Shown one piece after another: positions 36,272 through 45,804 of a stretch of 64,000 nucleotides of DNA (its first letter is position 1; each line of letters begins with the position of its first letter). Under the pieces are notes generated by a model that saw only the letters and a list, made by a program, of their open reading frames with translations, was not told where the DNA came from and did not search any database. The stretch lies in the NCBI RefSeq assembly GCF_012641275.1, contig NZ_JABAIA010000002.1:310001-374000 (forward strand), written 5' to 3'. This DNA comes from Chitinophaga varians (GTDB lineage Bacteria > Bacteroidota > Bacteroidia > Chitinophagales > Chitinophagaceae). The position numbers and the translations under genes are program-made.

Positions 36272-37069
36272 TTACTCCGGCTTGATCATATAATACATAC
36301 ATGTCGTCACGAAATCACGCACATAGGGAATCGCTGCAACCGGCTTCCACTGCTCGCGGGCGCTGACATTGAACTTGTATTTGTAGATGGGATTGATCAG
36401 ATAGAACCGGCGTTGTGTGATTTTATAGCCCTGGCGCTTTACGATCCGCTCAAACCGTTCGATGGAAATACCGGTGGATTTCACGTCCATCAGCTCCTGA
36501 ACGATATCATTTTCTTCCCCGAACATCCGCAGTACGCCTCGGTACACCGGTTTAGGCAGCAGGTGTATATAAGGCACCATGCTCAGGAATTTATTATGAC
36601 AGATCTGCTGGTGACCGCCGTGGGGCATATACCAGGGCGGAAAGCCGAAGTATACCTGTCCGCGTGGCGTGAGCAGTTGTTTGAGGTGACCGACAATTTT
36701 CTCCTGGTCCGGTATGTGTTCGATGGCATCTTTCAGGATGATCACATCGAAGGAGTTACGGAATTCTCCCAGAAAATCAACATCATAAATATTTTTGGCA
36801 ATCAGCTTCAATTGCCCGGTAGTTTCATATTTCCCCAGAAAGCTTCTGGCCAGTTCTATCCTGGCCGGTGCCAGGTCTACTCCTACGCAATGGCAGCCTT
36901 TTTCCAGCAAAGGTGTGAGCACGCCGCCTTCACCGCAGCCCACTTCCATGACACGCAGGTCTTCCAGCTGCGGAAATTCCTGCTGGATAAACGGCACCAC
37001 GTAATCGCGGGAGTTGTCTACCTGCTGCTGATAACGGAGCGTTGCATTCTTATGGTGTTCTAATGACAT
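36272..37069 (-). CDS. Class I SAM-dependent methyltransferase
   Basis: 265 aa. The SAM-binding motif I reads MEVGCGEGGVL (41-51), the acidic residue after strand 2 is in VGVDLAP, and FDVIILKDAIEHI matches motif II/post-II of Methyltransf_11/12 proteins. The C-terminal third contains FGFPPWYMPHGGHQQICH, seen in methyltransferases near glycan or lipid genes. The substrate is unknown and no neighbour defines it. Confidence 0.8.
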   Translation of the reverse strand: MSLEHHKNATLRYQQQVDNSRDYVVPFIQQEFPQLEDLRVMEVGCGEGGVLTPLLEKGCHCVGVDLAPARIELARSFLGKYETTGQLKLIAKNIYDVDFLGEFRNSFDVIILKDAIEHIPDQEKIVGHLKQLLTPRGQVYFGFPPWYMPHGGHQQICHNKFLSMVPYIHLLPKPVYRGVLRMFGEENDIVQELMDVKSTGISIERFERIVKRQGYKITQRRFYLINPIYKYKFNVSAREQWKPVAAIPYVRDFVTTCMYYMIKPE

Positions 37070-37187
37070 GATAGCAAAATTGCGTGAATTTATGCAAAAG
37101 CTTCAAGCTTTTAATAGTTATTGGTTATAATATTTTACTATATAACCAGTAGTGAGTCAGGATATGGTGCGCTAAACGTGATTTAGC

Positions 37188-37195
37188 TATCTTTG
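37188..37195 (+). promoter_or_regulatory. -7 box of truB, leaderless layout
   Basis: TATCTTTG ends five bases before the truB ATG (37200). No TTG is seen at -33. Confidence 0.45.
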
Positions 37196-37199
37196 CGGG

Positions 37200-37895
37200 A
37201 TGCAAACAACCGATAAGACGAAATACCAGCAAGGAGCTGTAATACTGGTTAATAAACCGCTGACATGGACTTCCTTTGATGTAGTACGCAAAATAAGAAA
37301 TTTAACGAAAGCCAAAATAGGGCATGCCGGCACACTGGACCCGCTGGCTACCGGGCTGCTGATCTGCTGCACCGGTAAAATGACCAAAAAGATCAATGAA
37401 TACCAGGCTCAGGAGAAAGAGTATACCGGCACTTTCACACTCGGCGCCACTACGCCCACTTTTGACATGGAGTCTGAACCGGAAAATTTCAAAGATATTG
37501 CCGGCATCGATGAGGCTGCCCTGAAAGCCGCTACTGCCGGTTTCTTAGGTGAAATCATGCAACTGCCGCCAATCCACTCTGCCATTAAACAAAACGGTAA
37601 ACCTATTTATCTGCTGGCCAGAAAAGGAGTGGATGTGAAAGTGGAGCCCCGTAAGATCACTATCTCCGAATTTGAGATCACTAAAATAGAACTGCCTGTT
37701 GTGCATTTCCGCGTGGTATGCAGCACGGGCACGTATATACGCTCTTTGGCCAACGATTATGGTGCTGCTTTAGGCTGCGGCGCTTATCTGAGCAGTTTGT
37801 GCCGTACCCGCATCGGTGCTTTCAGGCTGGAAGAAGCCATCAATATGGAAGAGTTTATATCCGCCAACAGCGCGCCTAAAACGGATAACCAATAG
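37200..37895 (+). CDS. truB: tRNA pseudouridine-55 synthase
   Basis: 231 aa, a short TruB without a long C-terminal PUA part. The signature GHAGTLDPLATGLLI carries the catalytic Asp47. YTGTFTLGATTPTFDMESE and CSTGTYIRSLANDYG are further family segments. It makes pseudouridine 55 in tRNA T-loops. The last 20 bases overlap the convergent outer-membrane protein gene. Confidence 0.95.
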   Translation: MQTTDKTKYQQGAVILVNKPLTWTSFDVVRKIRNLTKAKIGHAGTLDPLATGLLICCTGKMTKKINEYQAQEKEYTGTFTLGATTPTFDMESEPENFKDIAGIDEAALKAATAGFLGEIMQLPPIHSAIKQNGKPIYLLARKGVDVKVEPRKITISEFEITKIELPVVHFRVVCSTGTYIRSLANDYGAALGCGAYLSSLCRTRIGAFRLEEAINMEEFISANSAPKTDNQ

Positions 37896-40308
37896 CAATA
37901 TTCCAGATAATATTGTTTCTGCGCCATCTGCCATTTCCCAGGTCCCACTCACTGACGTACCAGCCGTTTTTGCTGTCGGTGTAATAAGGCACTTTCAGCG
38001 GTATGCCCCAGTCGAGGCGGATCAGGAAGAAAGAGAAATCCAGCCTGAGGCCGGCGCCGGTACCGATGGCCAGGTCATGATAGAGCTGGTCGAAGCGGAA
38101 TTCGGAGCCAGGCCTTGTGAGGTCTTTCTTGATCATCCAGATGTTACCCATATCGAGGAAGGTGGCGCCTTTCAGATTAACGGTGCCGCCAAACATCCTT
38201 AGCAGGTCAAACCGGTATTCCACGTTGCCTTCCAGTTTCATATCGCCGGTTTGGTCGGGGAATATCTGGGCAGCGGAAGATGTGTCCTTGTAAGAGCCGG
38301 GGCCTAGTGTACGCAGCCGGAAAGCCCGGATGCTGTTGGGACCGCCGGAAGTGAACTGTCTTACATAAGGCAGTACGCTTGAAGAGCTGTAGGGAATGCC
38401 CACGCCTGCATATATCCTTGTCGCCAGCCCGCTATGAACGCCTAACCGCCAGTAGTGACGGTAGTCGGCCTCCATCTTCACAAAATTGGAAATATTTACT
38501 TTGGTAAGGGATTCAATATTGGATTTTTTACCGGTAGCCATGTCTACCAGGCTGTTGATACCATTCAGCCACAATCCTGACTCTTCGATGTTTGCCCTGA
38601 AATAGCTGTAGTGCCGTTGATGCAGCAGGTCATTATTGCTGTAAATAAAAGAAACGCTCTCTCCGCCGATCAGCGCAGGTTCAAAGCTACGCTTGAGGTA
38701 GGGGTTGGGGTCTACGGTGGTCGCCTTAAAATTGGGATCGAGGTTCACCCCTACATAGTTGAGCGTAAAAGGTTTCACGATCCAGCGTTTGTACAGGCTT
38801 TCGTTCCAGTCATATCCATAGGAAAGGTTGATGCTGGTGATATCGAATTTTTCGACACGGGATAGGTAATTGGCGCCGAAAGTGAGGCGTGTTTTTACAT
38901 TGGACCGCGCCGTCTGCCGGATATTGAACGGCAGTGCGAAGCGGGGCCAGGTGAAACTCATTTCCCCGCCAAACTCCCTGGACTGCAGCACCCAGCTGTC
39001 GGGCAGTCTTACCAGTTCAATGCCGGTATTAAGGCTCATGCTCAGCTGGGTAGCGCTTTTAGCGAGATTGATATGCCTGTAGTTGAGGCTCACGCCGGAA
39101 CCTAACGTATAGTCGGAACTGTTGCTCAACTCGAAGTTGATGCCCAGCTCCTGTTTGCGGCGGGGCGTGAGAAAGAGATAGGCATCCAGCGCGTGTGCAG
39201 TATCCTTGTTTTCTTTGTATTGCAGGGTCACAAACTGCCATACGCCGAGGTCATACAGTTTGTTGACCGTATTATTATACTGCTGTAACGAGTATGTTTC
39301 TCCCGGTCTTAGCAGGATGGATTTGGACAGTGTTTTTGGTTTCAGGACATCCTGATGGGAACGGATGGTAATGTATTTGCGTTTATCTTCCTTCAGGGTG
39401 GAATCGTTGGGATTACCGTTGAGGGGGAAGTCCGGGTATGCGTATATTTGGCTGATGTGATAGCGTTGCCAGGTGGCGTTGGCGGAGTCTTCAGGGTTTT
39501 TGATCCTTACTTCCACGTCCATGGTGGGTTTTTCGCGGCCTTTGTTTTCCGCGAAGATGTTCACGAACCCTTCAAAGGGATTGAGGGAGTTGCGGAACAG
39601 TGCTTTATTGAGGGTATCGACTTCAAATTCGATGGCATCGCGTCCAAATTTGTAATAGCCGGCATCGCGGATAACGCGGGTAAGCCTTTCTCTCTCGGAT
39701 GATAAAGTGGCCGATTTGTACGCGATGCCTTTTTTCAGGAGCGACAGGTTTTGATTGGCCTGCACGATCGCGAGGAGATTGGAATCGGGCACTTCGTAGG
39801 TGATTTTATCCAGTACGAAGTTGCGGCCGGTATTCACAGCGTAGGTGACGCTGGTTTTGCGTCTTTTCTCGCTGGCGTCGGCTGTCACTGTGGCGTAGAA
39901 GAAGCCCTGGTTATGCAGGTAGCTGGTCATGCGGGCGATAGACTCCTTTGTTTTGGCGGAATCATAGACCACCGGGGCTTCCAGGTTTCTTTTGGAGAGC
40001 ACCATGTTCCAGAACCAGCTGGATTTTTTCTCGTTATACTTCTGATTGAACAGCCACACCTTAATGCGGGTGGTCAGCAGCTTTTTGTTGGGCTGCTGGG
40101 TCATCAGCGATTTAGAAGACAGGGAGCTGCGGATATCCTGTTTTTCTGAGTTGAGGATATCGCCTTTCACATCTACTGTACTGTTGATATATAAGGTCTG
40201 GTCCTGTTGCAGGTATTTGGTATTGGAACATGCGCCCAAAGCCAGTATTCCAACCAGTAGCAGCAAATATCTCAGCAAAGAAGTCCTTGAATTGGGTGGC
40301 GGCTGCAT
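37876..40308 (-). CDS. BamA/TamA-family outer membrane lipoprotein
   Basis: 810 aa from the ATG at 40308. A lipobox-type signal (LALGACSNTKYLQQDQTLY) puts the lipidated Cys near residue 27. POTRA-like repeats cover about 35-420 (NTGRNFVLDKITYEVPDSN, LRPGETYSLQQYNN), then a 16-strand barrel ends in IAIGYPF. The FTSGGPNSIRAFRLRTLGPGSY segment is the Omp85 loop-6 motif. Such lipidated TamA-like proteins (TamL) are typical of Bacteroidota. TamB is not adjacent. It probably helps insert or move envelope components. Confidence 0.85.
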   Translation of the reverse strand: MQPPPNSRTSLLRYLLLLVGILALGACSNTKYLQQDQTLYINSTVDVKGDILNSEKQDIRSSLSSKSLMTQQPNKKLLTTRIKVWLFNQKYNEKKSSWFWNMVLSKRNLEAPVVYDSAKTKESIARMTSYLHNQGFFYATVTADASEKRRKTSVTYAVNTGRNFVLDKITYEVPDSNLLAIVQANQNLSLLKKGIAYKSATLSSERERLTRVIRDAGYYKFGRDAIEFEVDTLNKALFRNSLNPFEGFVNIFAENKGREKPTMDVEVRIKNPEDSANATWQRYHISQIYAYPDFPLNGNPNDSTLKEDKRKYITIRSHQDVLKPKTLSKSILLRPGETYSLQQYNNTVNKLYDLGVWQFVTLQYKENKDTAHALDAYLFLTPRRKQELGINFELSNSSDYTLGSGVSLNYRHINLAKSATQLSMSLNTGIELVRLPDSWVLQSREFGGEMSFTWPRFALPFNIRQTARSNVKTRLTFGANYLSRVEKFDITSINLSYGYDWNESLYKRWIVKPFTLNYVGVNLDPNFKATTVDPNPYLKRSFEPALIGGESVSFIYSNNDLLHQRHYSYFRANIEESGLWLNGINSLVDMATGKKSNIESLTKVNISNFVKMEADYRHYWRLGVHSGLATRIYAGVGIPYSSSSVLPYVRQFTSGGPNSIRAFRLRTLGPGSYKDTSSAAQIFPDQTGDMKLEGNVEYRFDLLRMFGGTVNLKGATFLDMGNIWMIKKDLTRPGSEFRFDQLYHDLAIGTGAGLRLDFSFFLIRLDWGIPLKVPYYTDSKNGWYVSEWDLGNGRWRRNNIIWNIAIGYPF

Positions 40309-40373
40309 CACGGGCGAAAACGTTATAATATTTTAAATGGTAATACTGAACCCTACCTCCGGCAGCCTGTTTC

Positions 40374-40404
40374 TTGGCTGATTAAAAGAAATCGTGTAGG
40401 TTTG
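40374..40404 (+). promoter_or_regulatory. Promoter of the RNA methylase gene, leaderless layout
   Basis: TTGG at 40374-40377, 19 bases, then TAGGTTTG at 40397-40404. The predicted start coincides with the A of the ATG at 40410. Confidence 0.6.
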
Positions 40405-40409
40405 GCCTC

Positions 40410-41150
40410 ATGTTGTCAAAGGCGCAAATTAAATATATTCAATCATTACAGCACAAAAAAAACCGTCAAAAATCCAGCCAGTATATTGCGGAAGGAGACA
40501 AGATCGTACAGGAGCTACTACAGGCGGGCATGCCAGTGAAAGCCGTATATGCCACCAGTGCATGGCTGCTTCAGCATAGCCAGCTCCTGGACCGTTTGCC
40601 GGCGGATGCTGTAAAAGAGGTGGACCAGGCAGCCCTGAAACAACTGTCGGCGCTTACCACGCCGAACAATGCCATGGCCCTGCTGGACATGCCGCCGGCG
40701 CAGGGAGGGCTTCCGCAGGAAGGTACAGTGGTACTGGCGCTTGAAGCGATCCAGGACCCCGGCAACATGGGCACGCTGATTCGTATAGCCGACTGGTTTG
40801 GCATCCGGCAAATCATCGTTTCCCCCGACTGTGTGGACGTTTACAATCCCAAAACCATCCAGGCCACCATGGGCAGTATCGCCCGGGTACAGGTGAAAGA
40901 GATGGACATCCGGACGCTGCTGGAAGAAAGTAAGCTGCCTTCCTACGCCGCTACTTTGCATGGAGTGGACATCACCAGCTTTACCACCCTCCGGGAAGGG
41001 ATTATCCTGATCGGTAACGAAGGCCGCGGGCTGAGCGAAGAGACCATTGCGCACGCTACCCATCGCATCACCATCCCGCGCCTTGGCGGCGCTGAATCCC
41101 TGAACGCAGCCGTAGCCGCCGGCATTATCTGTGGCAGATTATTGATTTAA
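40410..41150 (+). CDS. TrmH/SpoU-family RNA 2'-O-methyltransferase
   Basis: 246 aa. An N-terminal substrate-binding domain (residues 1-95) is followed by the SPOUT knot with the three motifs EAIQDPGNMGTLIRIADWFG, LIGNEGRGLSEE and RLGGAESLNAAVAAGI. It methylates a ribose of rRNA or tRNA; the target cannot be read from the sequence. The gene heads a three-gene run: the next ATG is nine bases after its stop codon. Confidence 0.9.
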   Translation: MLSKAQIKYIQSLQHKKNRQKSSQYIAEGDKIVQELLQAGMPVKAVYATSAWLLQHSQLLDRLPADAVKEVDQAALKQLSALTTPNNAMALLDMPPAQGGLPQEGTVVLALEAIQDPGNMGTLIRIADWFGIRQIIVSPDCVDVYNPKTIQATMGSIARVQVKEMDIRTLLEESKLPSYAATLHGVDITSFTTLREGIILIGNEGRGLSEETIAHATHRITIPRLGGAESLNAAVAAGIICGRLLI

Positions 41151-41159
41151 CCGACTGAA

Positions 41160-42185
41160 ATGTCCCGATATCTGTTTTTGTGTTTGTTGATACTGTGTTT
41201 CGCCTGCCAACGTCCCGCGCCGCGACAGATAACTCCTGCTTTTTACTACTGGAAACAGACATGGACCGGTAATGCCCGCGAGATGCAATACCTGCGCCAA
41301 CTGCCGGCCAGGAGGCTCTACATAAAAATGTTTGATACCGATGTTGACCCCGGTACCGGCAAACCCGTACCGGTCGCCATATTACGGGAACAAGCACCCC
41401 TGCCGGACAGTATCGACATTGTACCGGTGGTGTTCATTGTAAATGAAGTGTGGGGCAAGCCGGATACTGCGCTTGCCGCCAATATTAACCGGCTGCTGGA
41501 GCAGCTGTGCCGGCACATTCCTGCTGCCCGTATCCCGGAAGTACAGATGGACTGCGACTGGACGCGCACTTCCCGGGATGCTTATTTTGCTTTTCTGCAG
41601 CAGCTGCGGAAGCTGTCTTTTTTTCGTGACCGGCAGCTGTCGGCCACTATCCGTATGCACCAGGTGAAATTTTTGATCAACAGCGGCGTGCCGCCGGTAG
41701 ACAAGGGACTGCTGATGTGCTACAATATGGGTGATCTGCGGAAAGCGGGAGACCATAACTCCATCCTGGATGAAAACACCATGAAATCTTATATCGGCAG
41801 TGACAGAGTATCCGCTTATCCGGTACCTTTGGATGTTGCCCTGCCATTGTTTGACTGGTCGGTGTTATTCAGAGATGGCCGTTATGCGGGCATTCTTCGT
41901 AACATCGGAGCAGCCGAACTACGCGACACTGCACTGTTTGCGCCGTCAGGGAAATACGTCTACACCGTTCAGAAAGACAGCGTGGTAAATGGATACCTGT
42001 TAAAAGCCGGTAATGTGGTGCGCCGGGAAACGAGCGAGCCCGCCGTGCTGGAAGCCGTTTCCCGCATGGTAGCACAGCAGCGGCAGGACTATGACCCTGT
42101 TGTTATTTTTTATCATTTGGATTCAGTAACCCTTCATAATTATCCGTTGGATGAACTACAAAAAATTTATCGTTTTTTTCATTAG
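41160..42185 (+). CDS. Putative lipoprotein with a TIM-barrel-like fold, function unknown
   Basis: 341 aa. The N terminus LLILCFACQRPAP suggests a lipoprotein signal with Cys near residue 19, though the lipobox is not canonical. The body has barrel-like strand ends: LYIKMFDTDV, VQMDCDWTRTSRDAYFAF with an acidic cluster, SATIRMHQV, GLLMCYNMGD and LPLFDWSVLFR. This recalls DUF3142-like glycoside-hydrolase relatives, but that is a resemblance, not an identification. It overlaps the next gene by 35 bases, so the two are probably cotranslated. Confidence 0.6.
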   Translation: MSRYLFLCLLILCFACQRPAPRQITPAFYYWKQTWTGNAREMQYLRQLPARRLYIKMFDTDVDPGTGKPVPVAILREQAPLPDSIDIVPVVFIVNEVWGKPDTALAANINRLLEQLCRHIPAARIPEVQMDCDWTRTSRDAYFAFLQQLRKLSFFRDRQLSATIRMHQVKFLINSGVPPVDKGLLMCYNMGDLRKAGDHNSILDENTMKSYIGSDRVSAYPVPLDVALPLFDWSVLFRDGRYAGILRNIGAAELRDTALFAPSGKYVYTVQKDSVVNGYLLKAGNVVRRETSEPAVLEAVSRMVAQQRQDYDPVVIFYHLDSVTLHNYPLDELQKIYRFFH

Positions 42186-44472
42186 CTTTTGTGCCGTGTT
42201 TTTTGGCAATGTGATCTATATTCTGTCTTGCGGGGCAGAGGCAGATCCTTACGATTATTACATCTCCTTTTTTAATCCTTACCAATCAGGAAAAGGGTAT
42301 GAGCCGTTTTACTATACCGGCATGAGCCCTTTTTATGAAGATGCCACCACGCCTTCGGAAACAGAAGTGAATGTGAGCGACTGGCAGCGGTTTACCGGCG
42401 ATAAGGTAAAAGCCGCTGATATCCGGGAGTACATCTATACCTACACCAAAGATGAGATGTCGGCAGTAGCTACGCGTAGTACTGCTTCCCTGCCTGACAG
42501 TGCGCGGAACAACACCTTTGTAAAGTTCCTGCAGGAAGATCGCAACCAGGATGCTGCGCGCTACCTGTTGTTTGCAAAAACATGTGAGCCGTCTGTCAGC
42601 CAGATCGATCCATGGACGCCGCCTACGCGTAACATGCCTACCATGGAGGCGTTGGGAAAAGAAGCTGCCGAACTGTATGAAAAAACCGGTAATAAAGAGC
42701 TTCGCGAACGTTATGCTTTGCAGCAGGTAAGGCTGTTGCACTACAGTGGCCAGTATGAAGATGCCGTCACTACCTTCGATAAGTTGTTTAAGAAAGGCGG
42801 TTCTTCGCTGATGTATTACAAGGCACTGGCCCTGAAGGCAGGTGCTGTGCAGCATATGGGCGATTCCATACAAGGGGCCTATCTGTTTTCCCGTGTTTTC
42901 GATAAGGCGCCTGCACTGCGTATCAGTTGTTATACCAGCATGAAATGGGGCAATGCGCCGGAAGAAGCAGTGTACCATCTCTGTAAAGACAACCGCGAAA
43001 AGGCCATGGTAGCGGCTATTTATGGTATGAGGAAAGAGGAGATCACATTGGAACCTTTGAAGAAGGTGTATGAATTTGATCCCACATCACCTGCGCTGAT
43101 GGTTTTAGCGGGCCGTGAAATCAGTAAACTGGAATCCCGCTTTCTCGACAGGGCTGTTTCCTCTTCTACGGATTCCGTAACCATGGCGGGTATGGTGAAC
43201 CTGTCACCCGAACTGAATACCATTGTCAATACCCAGATACGCCCGTTGATCGGCTGGATGAACAGCGTGATCGACAAAGGGAAAGTGAAAGACCTGGCCT
43301 TCTGGCAGGTGAATTCAGCCTACCTTTCCTATATGTGCCGTGACTATGATGTGGCAAGGGCCCAGCTGGACAAAGTCAACAGCAAAGAACCTGAGATCCG
43401 TAACCAGTGGGAAGTGGTGAATTTGTTGATCAATATCAACCAGCATAAAACCATCGACAAAGAACTGGAAGAAAAATTACTGGGCACCTTTAAATGGCTG
43501 GACAGCCAGCTGGCGGCCGCACCGCGGCAGCGGGACTGGTGGGGCACCGGCCGGGACAGATATTTCGGCAAAACCTACCGCAACCTGCTGGGAGTCATAT
43601 TAGCGCCTAAATACCATCAGCAGAAAGACTTTGCCAAAGAAGCGTTGATCCGTGGCCGTTGTGACAGCCTGAACGTATATGATTATTTCCTCTCCGGCCA
43701 GTCAGCGACAGAACAGATCTGTGATGAGATGAACAGCGCACAGTTGTTGCAACTAAATAACTTCATGAAAGCTACCGGCAAAACGCCTTACGAGACTTAC
43801 CTGACCGGCTTTTTCCCGAAAGAAGTGGATATGAATGCTGCCCTCGGCGAAAGTTACCTGCGCGTGCATGATTTCAAAACCGCACAACAATGGTTCAGAA
43901 AAGCCGGCAAGATGACCTCTTCTTACCTTGTGTTCAAAGAGCTGTTCCAGGATTTTGGTCCGGACGATGCGCCTGAAAAAGCTTATCCCAAAGCCATTAC
44001 ACAGTTGCAGTTTTGCGACAAGATGTTAGCCTTGCAAGAGAAGATGAAAGTAGCGCCGGTAGATGCGAAGGTTTACTATGAATATGCGACAGGACTGTTT
44101 AATATCACTTATTACGGCAGAACGTGGAACTTCGTGAGCCGCTACAGGCCGTCTACCCGCTGGTATACTACTGAATGTGAAAAAGATCCTTTTGAGCGGC
44201 AGTATTTTGGTGCTTACGGAGCAGAGGGTTATTATCTGAAAGCAGCGCAGGCAGCCACTGATCCGGAATTCAGGGCTAAATGTTTCTTCATGGCGGCACG
44301 TTGTTATCAGAAACATGTGACACCTTTGGAAGACAGCGATAAGTATTATGCAGCGTTGGTACGTAACCGTTACTTCCCCGTGTTACGGAACAACTATTCC
44401 CAGACACGCCTGTACCAGGAAGTATATGGGCAGTGCAGTTATCTGCGTGACTTCGTGAAGAGCGGAAGATAA
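42151..44472 (+). CDS. Large exported protein of unknown function, TPR-like
   Basis: 773 aa. A hydrophobic N terminus runs to about residue 27 (YILSCGAE, possible lipidated Cys). The mature start ADPYDYYISFFNPY is unusual. The central part is alpha helical with degenerate repeats in TPR style (AAELYEKTGNKELRERYALQ, LRVHDFKTAQQWFRKAGKM). The C terminus has FVSRYRPSTRWYT and a Cys-containing end. I do not recognise the family. The start inside the preceding barrel-like gene and the nine-base gap before that suggest a three-gene unit with the RNA methylase. Its stop is two bases from the stop of the convergent permease gene. Confidence 0.6.
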   Translation: MNYKKFIVFFISFCAVFFGNVIYILSCGAEADPYDYYISFFNPYQSGKGYEPFYYTGMSPFYEDATTPSETEVNVSDWQRFTGDKVKAADIREYIYTYTKDEMSAVATRSTASLPDSARNNTFVKFLQEDRNQDAARYLLFAKTCEPSVSQIDPWTPPTRNMPTMEALGKEAAELYEKTGNKELRERYALQQVRLLHYSGQYEDAVTTFDKLFKKGGSSLMYYKALALKAGAVQHMGDSIQGAYLFSRVFDKAPALRISCYTSMKWGNAPEEAVYHLCKDNREKAMVAAIYGMRKEEITLEPLKKVYEFDPTSPALMVLAGREISKLESRFLDRAVSSSTDSVTMAGMVNLSPELNTIVNTQIRPLIGWMNSVIDKGKVKDLAFWQVNSAYLSYMCRDYDVARAQLDKVNSKEPEIRNQWEVVNLLININQHKTIDKELEEKLLGTFKWLDSQLAAAPRQRDWWGTGRDRYFGKTYRNLLGVILAPKYHQQKDFAKEALIRGRCDSLNVYDYFLSGQSATEQICDEMNSAQLLQLNNFMKATGKTPYETYLTGFFPKEVDMNAALGESYLRVHDFKTAQQWFRKAGKMTSSYLVFKELFQDFGPDDAPEKAYPKAITQLQFCDKMLALQEKMKVAPVDAKVYYEYATGLFNITYYGRTWNFVSRYRPSTRWYTTECEKDPFERQYFGAYGAEGYYLKAAQAATDPEFRAKCFFMAARCYQKHVTPLEDSDKYYAALVRNRYFPVLRNNYSQTRLYQEVYGQCSYLRDFVKSGR

Positions 44473-44474
44473 AG

Positions 44475-45710
44475 TTATTTGAACTGGATCGCTTTTACCG
44501 GCGTGATTTTCCGGATAATGAGCGATGGAATCAGTAATACCAGCAAACAGATGGCGAGGGTGCCGAGATTGATTAGCACTATTTCCGGCCATCTGATATC
44601 GATAGCGGCCACCGACATGTAGTAAGACTCTTCCGGGAGTTTGAAGATGCCGGTGGCCTTTTGCATAAAGGCCAGTCCCAGTCCGAAGAAGTCGCCGATG
44701 AGGACGCCCATGAGGATGATGTAACCTGCCTGGAACACAAATACTTTTTGGATTTTCCAGTCACGCATGCCCAATGCCTTGAGGATGCCTACCATGTTGG
44801 TCCGTTCCAGTATCAGTATCAGGATAGCGGTGATCATGTTGATAACCGCCACGATGGTCATGATCACAATGATGATCAGTTCATTTTGGTTTTGTAACTG
44901 AAGCCAGTCAAAAATATTGGGATAGATATCGCGGATGGTGCGTGTAAAAAGTTGATCGGGCAGTGCATTGTTATCGATGATGCGGGCGGTGGTGTCCATC
45001 TTATGATAGTCCTGGAGCATGATCTCGTAACCGCCTACCTGTGAGGGTTCCCAGTCATTGAGCCGGCGTATGAGGTTCAGGTCACCGATAACATACGTCT
45101 TGTCATATTCTTCGATACCGGTTTTAAAGATGCCGGAAACCTGTAATTTGCGCGCGCGGGGCGGTAGTCCGCCGCCCTGGATGAAGTAGATGATGACTTT
45201 ATCGTCTACCTTTAGCTGCAGTTCATTCGCCATGTTGGTGGAAATCATAATTTCCGGTGCATAGCTGGTGTCATTAAAGCGGGGCGGCCGGCCGGTTTGC
45301 ATGAACCGCTGCAGCTGCGGCCAGTCGTAGCTTTTGTCTATTCCTTTGAAGATGATGCCGTTGATTTCCTTTTCGGACTTGATGATGGCCGATTTGGTGG
45401 CGTAGGGATAGATGGTTTTTACGCCGGGCACTTTTTTGATACTGTCTATCAGGGAAGGCCTGGAGGCGAAGGGTATTTCTTCTGTCAACGGGCCGGCGTT
45501 AGGCTGGTATTGATTAACGTGAAGGTGTCCCCAGAAGCTGAAAATCTTGTCCTGAATGACCTGCTGGAAACCATTGACGAGGGCCGTTGCCAGGATCATT
45601 ACCGCCACGCTGACTGCGGTGGCAGCTACAGCGATGTTGATGATGAACTTCGAAAAAGAGGAGGCTTTGTTAAAAGCGATCCTTCTGGCAATAAAAGCAG
45701 ATAATTCCAT
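44475..45710 (-). CDS. LolC/LolE-type ABC transporter permease
   Basis: 411 aa. One membrane helix near 22-47, a large periplasmic MacB-like domain (about 48-275), then three helices at the C terminus with the FtsX pattern. The N terminus LSAFIARRIAF and ILERTNMVGILKALGMRDWKIQKVF (coupling helix region) are typical of lipoprotein-releasing permeases. It would pull lipoproteins from the inner membrane with a LolD-type ATPase; one such ATPase is encoded at 61.5 kb, but pairing is not shown. Confidence 0.85.
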   Translation of the reverse strand: MELSAFIARRIAFNKASSFSKFIINIAVAATAVSVAVMILATALVNGFQQVIQDKIFSFWGHLHVNQYQPNAGPLTEEIPFASRPSLIDSIKKVPGVKTIYPYATKSAIIKSEKEINGIIFKGIDKSYDWPQLQRFMQTGRPPRFNDTSYAPEIMISTNMANELQLKVDDKVIIYFIQGGGLPPRARKLQVSGIFKTGIEEYDKTYVIGDLNLIRRLNDWEPSQVGGYEIMLQDYHKMDTTARIIDNNALPDQLFTRTIRDIYPNIFDWLQLQNQNELIIIVIMTIVAVINMITAILILILERTNMVGILKALGMRDWKIQKVFVFQAGYIILMGVLIGDFFGLGLAFMQKATGIFKLPEESYYMSVAAIDIRWPEIVLINLGTLAICLLVLLIPSLIIRKITPVKAIQFK

Positions 45711-45730
45711 TGAACTGATTTCGATTAAAG

Positions 45731-45738
45731 CAAATGTA
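45731..45738 (-). promoter_or_regulatory. -7 box of the LolC/E-type permease gene
   Basis: TACATTTG on the minus strand gives a predicted leader of about 15 bases. Confidence 0.5.
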
Positions 45739-45804
45739 GCAAATCAAAAATCAAATCTCTAAATAAGCAAATAATCGTAACTTGAATACAACCAAATAGC
45801 CAGT

